This document shows, in pieces, positions 7,373-14,762 of a stretch of 15,633 nucleotides of DNA. Position numbers and translations under genes: made by a program. The stretch comes from CAZVFE01 sp964626405 (GTDB lineage Bacteria > Bacteroidota > Bacteroidia > Cytophagales > Spirosomataceae). Each line of letters starts with the position of its first letter. Within the stretch, counting starts at the first letter, position 1. Location of the stretch: contig CAZVFE010000038.1 of NCBI GenBank assembly GCA_964626405.1, forward strand, positions 1-15,633, read 5' to 3'. Below the pieces are notes generated by a model that was not told the DNA's origin, made no database searches, and was given only the letters and a program-made list of their open reading frames with translations.

Positions 7373-10147
7373 TTATTTAACCAAAATTTTCAAAATTTCA
7401 TCGTCTGACTTCAATAGAAAAAATCCAGTTAAATTTTTGGGATTAATTTGAATGGATTGGCTATTTTTTTGTCCCTTTAACTGAGGAAATACCCAATTAT
7501 ATAAGACTTGTCCGTTTAAGTCAATCAATGAAAAGTTTTTATTTTCATCGGACTTTCCATACCATTCTACGGTCATAGCACCATTACTAGGATTAGGATA
7601 AGCTTTAAAATTAAAAACAGGCTCTTCCATATTTGCTAATACTCGTAAATTTGGAATAGTCCATTGACTTAAATTGTCTTTGGAAGAAAGGATTGGCTTA
7701 TTCACGAATAAATGAAATTCTCCTGCTGCCAAGACAATTGGATTAGTAGCCTCTGAGATTTCTAATGAATCTTTAGCGAAATAGTCATACCATTTTCCAG
7801 ATGAAGGAAAGGTGATATTGCCAGAATATCCTGAATTTCCAGTGTTGGCAACATAAAACCAAGTAGTATCTGCCAAGGAATTCGTAATTCTTTTGAAATT
7901 TGAACTTGTTTGGAGATTAGTAGAATGATTAAAAGATGGATAATTCAATTTTAACTTTCCTAATTCACTATATAAATTGTACAAAGATTTACGATCATTA
8001 TTGGTATAATAATCCCATTTAATAGGCTTCTTTCCTGTTCTACCATTATTTTCGATCGTAATATCATATCCTAATTCACCAAATTGCCAAAACATTTTTG
8101 GACCGGGTACTGCATACATTAAACCCGCCCCTAATTTCATTCTATTAATTTTTTGAGCGAAACTATAAGCAGAGGCATTCATTTCTACCATTAGACGCTC
8201 TTCATCGTGGCTTTCAATATAACCAACAAGTTGAGGTTGGGAAAAACTTCTGGATTGATAATCTATATTGGTATAATTACGAGACTCTCCCTTTAAAATG
8301 GCAGTCATATCAAAATGGCCATTTGCCCATAGCATAAATCCAATTGATCCTAATTCAAGTTCTTCTGAATTATCCGCAAAATGTTCTAAAATCAAATAAG
8401 CAGATTCATCGTAGGTTCTTACCTGATTATATATTCGTTTAAGAATATTCACTCTGGATTGGTCATATTGTCCCCAGGCTCCTACATCTGAACCAGATTT
8501 TTTTTGGGTAAATCCTTTCGATAAATCGAAACGAAAACCATCTACTTTATATTCATTTAACCAATATTTAATAACATTATCCACAAACCATTGAGTAGAG
8601 GTAGATTCATGATTCATGTCAAAAAATACAGAATATGGGTGAGTAGCAGTAACATTAAAGAAAGGAGAATTGGCAGTTGGTTTGGAACCATCCCAATACA
8701 TTTGCACATAAGGGTTACCCCAATCTTGTTGATTAAAAACGATATCTAAAATAATTGAAATTCCATTTTTATGGGCGGTATCGACTAATGCTTTAAAATC
8801 ATTAGGCGTTCCATACGCTTTATCTAGGGCTTGCATAAAAATAGGATTATAGCCCCAGGAATCATTTCCAGAAAATTCCATCACGGGCATTAATTCTATG
8901 GCATTTATTCCTAAATTCTTAAAATAATTTATGGAATCAATTATGGTTTTATAATTTCCATTCGCACTAAAGTCCCTAACCAATAATTCATAAATATTTA
9001 AGTTTTTCTTTTCAGGTCTTTGAAATTCTTGAACTTCCCAGGAATAGGGAACTTGTCCGGTTTGAAAGGTAGAAGCAAACTGTCCTTTTGCCCTAGAGGG
9101 GAAACTTGGAATATTAGGATAGGTGGACGAAGGAATATATTGATCGTTATTTTTATCTAATATTTTATTAGCCATTGGGTCTGCTAGGGTCAATTCATCA
9201 TCAATTAAATATTGGTAAATATGTTCCTGATGATCCGTAAAATCCCCTAAATCAATCCAGAATTTATCTTCATTAGGATATTTTTTCATTAAATATTCTG
9301 GGGATTTTTCATAATTATTAAAATCTCCTAATACATAGACATAGGATTTTAGAGGGGCATAAAAACATAAATAAACTCGGTTTCCGCTATAATTTACACC
9401 AGGATTAAGATTAACAGTAGGGCTTTCTTCCAATACATCCGGTTTATTTTGAAGAATAAGGGTATCCACAAGGGAATGCGAGGCATTGCTAATATTCAAT
9501 ATTAATTCATGCTTTTGTCCTGCCGTATTTCCTGTATTAAAATTTATGCGGACGGAATCTGTATTGGTTATAGTAGCGATGGTTGTACCATTATTGGTAA
9601 TAGTACCAGAAACCGTGGCTGAGAATTTTCCTCGGATTATTAAGTCTGTATTTTTGGAATAAACGCTATATTGGGTAGAGGGATTTAACCATTTCACTAA
9701 AAGGTCACCAGAAAATAAATTCAATATAAAATCTTCAGTTTGGGCTGTTCCAGCACCATTTTTCAATAAAAGGCCAAGTTTCAAAATAGGTTTTCCTTCT
9801 GGCACATTAAAATAAGTTCTTGGGGTTAGAGTAATTGACCATTTATCATTCCCTAGGGAAGTCATGGTACCCGGATTAAACACGGAATTAAAATTAGTTT
9901 GTCCAGCGGGTTGATATTCAAAAGCGTTTCCATCTGCGCTAGTACCCGCTCCTGACCAAAGATAAACATCATTGTTCTTTCCTAGAAGCGCTTGTGCTCT
10001 ACTATCTTTTGCAAGTTTTAAGTCGAAAATAATTGTTATGGCTCTATCCCCTGTGGGAAAAGTTTCCTGTGTACTTACTTGGGCTAGGTTAAAGAATGAA
10101 ATCATGAGCATAAGGGAAATGCCCACTATTATTTGGTTAATTTTCAT
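7373..10147 (-). CDS. Secreted GH13 alpha-amylase-family enzyme with T9SS sorting domain
   Basis: A 924-residue, multidomain, exported glycoside hydrolase. Order seen: signal peptide (about 1-26); a beta-rich N-terminal module (about 35-150); a second beta region and a CBM48/E-set-like module (about 250-345, with VYVLGDFNNYE); the GH13 barrel from about 380 (LNIYELLVRDF, then SWGYNP); a C-terminal beta domain; and a type A T9SS sorting domain, with YPNPSNG at 850-856 and a terminal ILKILVK strand. Catalytic residues are in place: nucleophile Asp541 in GFRFDLSKGF, acid/base Glu588 in ILEHFAD, and Asp648 with His647 in YIESHDEERL. Region I is D468-I-V-F-N-Q473, where a histidine is usual, an odd substitution. 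The likely role is endo-cleavage of starch or glycogen-type alpha-glucans at the cell surface or outside the cell. It starts divergently from the ABC exporter gene and precedes ribokinase. No SusC/SusD pair is in the window. Confidence 0.88.
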   Translation of the reverse strand: MKINQIIVGISLMLMISFFNLAQVSTQETFPTGDRAITIIFDLKLAKDSRAQALLGKNNDVYLWSGAGTSADGNAFEYQPAGQTNFNSVFNPGTMTSLGNDKWSITLTPRTYFNVPEGKPILKLGLLLKNGAGTAQTEDFILNLFSGDLLVKWLNPSTQYSVYSKNTDLIIRGKFSATVSGTITNNGTTIATITNTDSVRINFNTGNTAGQKHELILNISNASHSLVDTLILQNKPDVLEESPTVNLNPGVNYSGNRVYLCFYAPLKSYVYVLGDFNNYEKSPEYLMKKYPNEDKFWIDLGDFTDHQEHIYQYLIDDELTLADPMANKILDKNNDQYIPSSTYPNIPSFPSRAKGQFASTFQTGQVPYSWEVQEFQRPEKKNLNIYELLVRDFSANGNYKTIIDSINYFKNLGINAIELMPVMEFSGNDSWGYNPIFMQALDKAYGTPNDFKALVDTAHKNGISIILDIVFNQQDWGNPYVQMYWDGSKPTANSPFFNVTATHPYSVFFDMNHESTSTQWFVDNVIKYWLNEYKVDGFRFDLSKGFTQKKSGSDVGAWGQYDQSRVNILKRIYNQVRTYDESAYLILEHFADNSEELELGSIGFMLWANGHFDMTAILKGESRNYTNIDYQSRSFSQPQLVGYIESHDEERLMVEMNASAYSFAQKINRMKLGAGLMYAVPGPKMFWQFGELGYDITIENNGRTGKKPIKWDYYTNNDRKSLYNLYSELGKLKLNYPSFNHSTNLQTSSNFKRITNSLADTTWFYVANTGNSGYSGNITFPSSGKWYDYFAKDSLEISEATNPIVLAAGEFHLFVNKPILSSKDNLSQWTIPNLRVLANMEEPVFNFKAYPNPSNGAMTVEWYGKSDENKNFSLIDLNGQVLYNWVFPQLKGQKNSQSIQINPKNLTGFFLLKSDDEILKILVK

Positions 10148-10244
10148 ACATATTCTGAATAATATTTGAAATTAAATTAAAAAGTCTTGAAAATGAAACT
10201 TTTTTTATTTATAATTAGTTTAAATAAGAAAATATTATAGCACT
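10148..10244. other. Divergent AT-rich intergenic region
   Basis: These 97 bp separate the divergent amylase and ABC exporter genes and must hold both promoters. On the + strand there is a TTTG at 10165-10168 and a TTG at 10187-10189, but neither has a convincing TAnnTTTG at the usual spacing (the nearest is TAGTTTAA at 10216-10223). I see no dyad or stable hairpin. Confidence 0.4.
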
Positions 10245-11873
10245 TTGAATCCAATATTAAGAATTTTCAAGATTGTTAAGGAGAACAATCGAGAGGTAAC
10301 TTCTATTTATTTTTATTCCATATTAAATGGATTACTTGATTTAAGTGTTCCCTTGGGAGTCCAAGCAATTGTGGGTCTATTTACAGGGGCTACCATGGTT
10401 ACATCCATATATGTTTTAATAGGACTGGTAGTTTTGGGGGTATTTTTTTCAGGTTCGGTAAAGATCAATTTATATAGGATAATTGAGCGTATACAACAAA
10501 AAATATTTTATAATTCCTCTATTGAATTTGCAACTAAATTACCTAAGATAGATTTACAAAAGAATAATCCTTTGTTCATGCCAGAAAGGGTAAATCGTTT
10601 TTTTGATGTTTTAAATGTACAGAAGGGATTTTCAAAAATACTTTTAGATATTCCATTAGCAACTATCCAGATTTTATTTTCCTTATTGGTCTTATCTTTT
10701 TATAATGCGGCATTTATTGTAGTGGGTATTACCTTGATAATCATATTATACCTAATCTTTTATTTTACGTTTGACAAGGGAATGCAGGAAAATATTATTG
10801 AATCGAAATATAAATATAAACTAGTTGATTGGTTAGAGAATGTTGCCAGGGCATTACCATCTTTTAAATACGAAAAGGAGGATGAAATTTCTTTAAAGAA
10901 AATCAATTCGAATTTAGAGGGATATTTAGGGGCTAGGAATAAGCATTTTCAGACCTTGATGACGCAATACCGAGCAATGGTTGGGGCGAATGTATTTGTC
11001 ACTCTTTCTTTGTTCATCGTTGGAACCTATTTATTGGTTAATCAGGAGTTGAATATTGGAGAATTTGTATCTGGGGAAATTTTAATATTAATGATTGTAA
11101 AATCGGTTGAAAAAATCATTGGTTCGATTGATTTAATATATGATGTGGGAACAGGATTGGAAAAAGTAGCTGATATTACTGAGGCGGAATTAGAACCAGA
11201 AGGAAAATTAATTTTGAGTAATGATTCAAGAAAAATGGAAATTGAGGCTAGAGATTTAAATATTCCTTTTGAAAACAATGGTTCAGAAACAAAATCTTCT
11301 ATTAATTTTTTAATAAAAGAAGGTGAAAAGGTCTTGTTTTTAGGAAAAGAAAATAGTGGAAAAAGGATTTTAATGAATTTATTATCTGGAAAATACAGGC
11401 AATTTGAAGGACATTTAACTATTAATAAAAATCCATATTCGAATTATAATTTAAATGATTTCAGATCGATATCTGGTTATATTCCTAATTTCCCAGATAT
11501 TTTCCCTGGTACATTATTTGAAAACATTGTTTTAGGAAGGGATGATATTTCTGAAAATGAAATTTTAAAATTGGCAGAAGAGATTGGTTTTTATAATTTT
11601 TTAGATGATTATGAAAATGATTTTCTAACTGAATTAATCAACAACAATACAAGGACTAATCGCACAAAAATTAAGAAAATTCTTTATTTAAGGGCCTTGA
11701 GTAATAATCCGAAAATTCTCATAATAGAAGATCCATGGATATATTTAGAGGAAAAAGAGATTGAAACATTATATCATTATTTAATGGCAAGAAAGGATTT
11801 AACAATCTTCTTTTTCGCTTCAGAAGATTCAAGAAATTATGATCAAATCATTCAATTAAAAGATACCATTTAA
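10245..11873 (+). CDS. Type I secretion-like ABC exporter half-transporter with degenerate ATPase motifs
   Basis: A 542-residue fusion of a six-helix exporter domain (about 1-305; helices near 20-45, 52-75, 130-155, 157-180, 245-268 and 275-298) and a nucleotide-binding domain (about 325-542). The fold is recognisable from RSISGYIPNFPDIFPGTLFENI and from RALSNNPKILIIED, but ATPase motifs are damaged: Walker A reads GKENSGKR (367-374, Arg replacing Ser/Thr), the Q-loop Gln is Asn415, the LSGGQ signature aligns to TNRTK (471-475), Walker B ends E495-D496 instead of Asp-Glu, and the H-loop His aligns to Ser526. The frame is intact throughout, so this is not obvious decay. No C39 peptidase domain precedes the membrane part. 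The start is TTG at 10245; an in-frame stop at 10221-10223 and no ATG upstream leave little alternative. HlyD- and TolC-like genes follow with 3-bp gaps, indicating a tripartite exporter. Cargo is unknown. Confidence 0.85.
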   Translation: MNPILRIFKIVKENNREVTSIYFYSILNGLLDLSVPLGVQAIVGLFTGATMVTSIYVLIGLVVLGVFFSGSVKINLYRIIERIQQKIFYNSSIEFATKLPKIDLQKNNPLFMPERVNRFFDVLNVQKGFSKILLDIPLATIQILFSLLVLSFYNAAFIVVGITLIIILYLIFYFTFDKGMQENIIESKYKYKLVDWLENVARALPSFKYEKEDEISLKKINSNLEGYLGARNKHFQTLMTQYRAMVGANVFVTLSLFIVGTYLLVNQELNIGEFVSGEILILMIVKSVEKIIGSIDLIYDVGTGLEKVADITEAELEPEGKLILSNDSRKMEIEARDLNIPFENNGSETKSSINFLIKEGEKVLFLGKENSGKRILMNLLSGKYRQFEGHLTINKNPYSNYNLNDFRSISGYIPNFPDIFPGTLFENIVLGRDDISENEILKLAEEIGFYNFLDDYENDFLTELINNNTRTNRTKIKKILYLRALSNNPKILIIEDPWIYLEEKEIETLYHYLMARKDLTIFFFASEDSRNYDQIIQLKDTI

Positions 11874-11876
11874 TCC

Positions 11877-13202
11877 ATGAACAAGGAATTATCATCATAC
11901 AGTAAAATATACGGAAAGGAGATTGAATCAATTATTCCTAAATGGGGGTATTATATCTTTGGGGTTATCCTATTATTTCTATTTTTACCCTGGACTCAGA
12001 ATATTCGCTCCTCAGGCAAGGTGACTAGTTTGGAGCAGAATAACCGTGCACAAGAGATCAACTCGCCTATTGCTGGTAAAATTATGGAATGGAAAGTTAT
12101 TGAGGGAACCTATGTAAAAAAGGGTGATACGCTAGCTAAAATTTCAGAGATAAAACCAGAATATTTGGATCCTGAATTAATGGATAGAACGATGGATCAA
12201 ATTCTTGCCAAAGAATCTTATGTGGAGTTTTACAAGGAAAAAATCAAAACAATAGAAACTCAGCTTAAGGCTTTAGAGGAAGGAAATAAATTGAAATTAA
12301 GGCAATTGGACAACAAATTGCGTCAGTTAGAAAACAAATTAGCTGGTCAACGTTCAGAATTAAAGTCGATGTCGACCAATTACGAATTAGCCAAAGATCA
12401 ATTTAAGCGATACGAGCAATTATTCAATGAGGGTTTAATTTCTAAAACGGATTTTCAAAAAAGGGAAGGTTATTTACAGGAGACCTTGGCAAAGAAGACG
12501 GTTGTTGAGAATTATATTGAACAAACTTTGCAAGAAATTACCATTGTGGAATTAGAAAAAAACAATGTTTCTCAAGATTTCATTGGTAAATTCAATAAAA
12601 CGCAAGGAGAAAAATTTGAAGCGAATTCAATTATTCAGAATTCCTTATCAGATATTGCCAAGTTAAAAAATCAATATCAAAATTATTCCCGAAGAAATGA
12701 TTTTTATACGGTATTGGCTCCTCAGGACGGACAAATTGTTCAAGTGAGTAAAGCTGGTATTGGAGAGATCATCAAGGATGGGGAATCCTTGGGAAGGATT
12801 GTCCCTAGTCAGGAAAATTATGCTATTGAAATTTATGCCTCTCCTACCGATGTTGCATTATTAAAAAAGGAAGAAAGGGTAAGAATTATGTTTGATGGTT
12901 ATCCGACAGTTTTATTTTCAGGTTGGCCACAGGTATCTGTAGGAACTTTTTCTGGTAAGGTTTATGCGGTAGAATCTGTGATTTCACCTAATAATAAATT
13001 CAAAATATTAGTAAAGGAGGACCCCTCTGAAAAGCCTTGGCCACCATTTTTAAAACAAGGAACGGGAGTTAGAGCAATTGTTTTATTAAATGATGTTCCA
13101 ATATGGTATGAAATTTGGCGAAATATCAATGGATTTCCTCCCAACTTTTATAATCCTGAAGAAATAAAAATGAATAAGGAAATTGGAAAAGAAAAAAAAT
13201 AA
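11877..13202 (+). CDS. HlyD-family periplasmic adaptor (membrane fusion protein)
   Basis: A 441-residue adaptor expected to bridge the inner-membrane ABC protein and the TolC-like channel. It has a short cytoplasmic N-terminus, a single membrane anchor (about 24-41), a first lipoyl half-motif (INSPIAGKIMEWKVIEGTYVKKGDTL, split around 61-85), a long alpha-hairpin/coiled coil (about 100-270, with the heptad-like pair LRQLDNK and LRQLENK at 141-154), then the second lipoyl half (VLAPQDGQIVQVSKAGIGE, about 279-297) and a beta-barrel. At the hairpin tip the TolC-docking RLS motif is exact in spacing: R178-x3-L182-x6-S189. The architecture is that of type I secretion adaptors (HlyD/EmrA-like) rather than a lipid-anchored RND adaptor, because it has a transmembrane helix and no lipobox. 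It starts 3 bp after the ABC gene and ends 3 bp before the TolC-like gene, so the three form one operon. Confidence 0.9.
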   Translation: MNKELSSYSKIYGKEIESIIPKWGYYIFGVILLFLFLPWTQNIRSSGKVTSLEQNNRAQEINSPIAGKIMEWKVIEGTYVKKGDTLAKISEIKPEYLDPELMDRTMDQILAKESYVEFYKEKIKTIETQLKALEEGNKLKLRQLDNKLRQLENKLAGQRSELKSMSTNYELAKDQFKRYEQLFNEGLISKTDFQKREGYLQETLAKKTVVENYIEQTLQEITIVELEKNNVSQDFIGKFNKTQGEKFEANSIIQNSLSDIAKLKNQYQNYSRRNDFYTVLAPQDGQIVQVSKAGIGEIIKDGESLGRIVPSQENYAIEIYASPTDVALLKKEERVRIMFDGYPTVLFSGWPQVSVGTFSGKVYAVESVISPNNKFKILVKEDPSEKPWPPFLKQGTGVRAIVLLNDVPIWYEIWRNINGFPPNFYNPEEIKMNKEIGKEKK

Positions 13203-13205
13203 GTC

Positions 13206-14612
13206 ATGAGAAATCCGATTATTCTAATTATTATTTCTTGGGTATTTTCTGTGCAATTTTCATTTGCCCAGGATAGTCTTTGGCTTAATTCAGAACAATA
13301 CCTCAATATTGTTAAGACCTACCATCCTGTAGTTCGTCAGGCCGATATTTCTGTTGGTCAATCAGAAGCCGAGATTCTTCTTGCGAGGAGTAATTTCGAT
13401 CCTATATTAAGAAATATTGCTTCACAAAAGACAATTGATGGTAAGGATTATTATTTAGAAAACATTACGGAAGTATCGATCCCGACTTGGTATGGAATTG
13501 AATTAATTGGAGGAAGAGATAATTTAAGGGGAACGCGAATTAACACTTCCGAGACGCAAGGATTGACGAATTATGCAGGAATATCTATTCCATTAGCAAA
13601 GGATTTAATTATAGACAAGCGCAGGGCAGCCTTAAAAAAGGCTAAAATCATGAATACTTTGGCAGAAGATCAAAGAAGGGGGATTGTCAATGATTTATTG
13701 AATGAGGCTATCGGTACTTATTGGACCTGGGTAAAATCTTTTCAAGTTTTAAAAGTCTATCAAGACTTTGAAAAATTAAATCAAATTCGATTTTTACAGG
13801 TAAAAAAAGCTTATGAATTAGGGGATATTCCGGCGATAGATACAGTTGAGGCATTAACGCAACTTCAATATATTCAAACATTGATACAACAATCCCAGAT
13901 GGATTTCAACAAGGCTAGCTTAGAGGCTTCAATCTATCTTTGGGATGAAAACCAGAATCCATTAACTGTTTTAGATAATATCTTCCCTCAGGATAGCTAT
14001 AAGGAATTAAATATCCCTTTAGATTTTATTATCGATTTGGAATTGTTAAAACTAAAAGCTGCGGAATTTCACCCAGATTTAATGGTTTATAATTCGAAAT
14101 TAAGAGCATTGGCAATTGAAAAACAATTAAAATTTCAGGGATTATTACCCAAGATAAATTTTAATTATTTATCTACAGAAATTGTAAATAAAACCCCAGC
14201 CTTATTCTCTGAAAGGTTAGGAACCAATAATTTTTATTATGGTTTGAAGATGGAGATACCTCTCAGATTGAGTCAGGGAAGAGCAGAATACAAATTAGCC
14301 AAGCAGAAATTGGAATTTGAGAATTTAAATCGATCTCAAAAACTCAATGAAATCAATGTGAAAATTGAAAAATATTTTCAGGAGAATAAATTATATAAAT
14401 CTCAAATAGGAATTCAAGAGCAAAATTATGAGAATTATATACGTTTGTTAAATGCGGAGCAGACCAAATTTTTTACTGGAGAAAGTTCATTATTTAAGAT
14501 TAATGCGCGGGAAATTAAAGCTCTTGAGGTTTTAAATAAATTGATTTCCGTTAAAATCAATTATTATAAAAGTTTTTATTCTCTTCAATGGAGTGCAGGT
14601 TTACTCTATTAA
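13206..14612 (+). CDS. TolC-family outer membrane channel
   Basis: A 468-residue outer-membrane efflux protein with a Sec signal peptide (1-21, ending FSFAQ). Two repeated OEP-type helical halves follow: the first opens with LNSEQYLNIVKTYHPVVRQADISV (28-51) and contains DLLNEAIGTYWTW; the second opens with LLKLKAAEFHPDLMVYNSKL and ends in long helices (KLAKQKLEFENLNRSQ, then REIKALEVLNKLISVKINYY). The length is typical of TolC relatives (430-490), and no lipobox cysteine is present. Trimers should form a beta-barrel in the outer membrane and an alpha-helical tunnel in the periplasm. It is the last gene of the exporter operon, and its pairing with an RLS-motif adaptor supports a direct complex. 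Nothing in it is truncated. Downstream, 150 bp contain a promoter candidate for the next gene but no convincing terminator. Confidence 0.9.
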   Translation: MRNPIILIIISWVFSVQFSFAQDSLWLNSEQYLNIVKTYHPVVRQADISVGQSEAEILLARSNFDPILRNIASQKTIDGKDYYLENITEVSIPTWYGIELIGGRDNLRGTRINTSETQGLTNYAGISIPLAKDLIIDKRRAALKKAKIMNTLAEDQRRGIVNDLLNEAIGTYWTWVKSFQVLKVYQDFEKLNQIRFLQVKKAYELGDIPAIDTVEALTQLQYIQTLIQQSQMDFNKASLEASIYLWDENQNPLTVLDNIFPQDSYKELNIPLDFIIDLELLKLKAAEFHPDLMVYNSKLRALAIEKQLKFQGLLPKINFNYLSTEIVNKTPALFSERLGTNNFYYGLKMEIPLRLSQGRAEYKLAKQKLEFENLNRSQKLNEINVKIEKYFQENKLYKSQIGIQEQNYENYIRLLNAEQTKFFTGESSLFKINAREIKALEVLNKLISVKINYYKSFYSLQWSAGLLY

Positions 14613-14648
14613 TTTATCAAATCATTTATTTTATTTATAATTTAAAAA

Positions 14649-14680
14649 TTTGACAAATTCGAATTTTAGGAGTAATTTTC
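14649..14680 (+). promoter_or_regulatory. Bacteroidota-type promoter with a palindrome in the spacer
   Basis: TTTG at 14649-14652 and TAATTTTC at 14673-14680 are separated by 20 bp and match the -33/-7 consensus of the phylum (TTTG, N19-21, TAnnTTTG) except for the last base. Transcription would start near 14687, leaving a leader of about 75 nt before the isomerase-like gene. The spacer contains a perfect 12-bp palindrome, AAATTCGAATTT (14655-14666), which could be an operator; it could also be chance in AT-rich DNA. It is the best promoter match I found. Confidence 0.5.
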
Positions 14681-14762
14681 AATATGGGGTGGTGGGGCTT
14701 TTTTTTACCCTTAAAAAATTTTTTGCTTCCATCCTACCGAAAAACTTATTTTAAATCAAATT

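Noticed and set aside
13206..14612. SusC/TonB-dependent or RND pump association for the TolC-like protein
   Set aside because: No SusC, SusD or RND gene is present; the adaptor has a transmembrane anchor and is contiguous with an ABC-type gene, so an ABC tripartite system fits better.
14622..14654. Hairpin downstream of the TolC-like gene using TCAAAT and ATTTGA
   Set aside because: Only six A:T-rich pairs around a loop of more than 20 nt and no following T-run; not a credible terminator.
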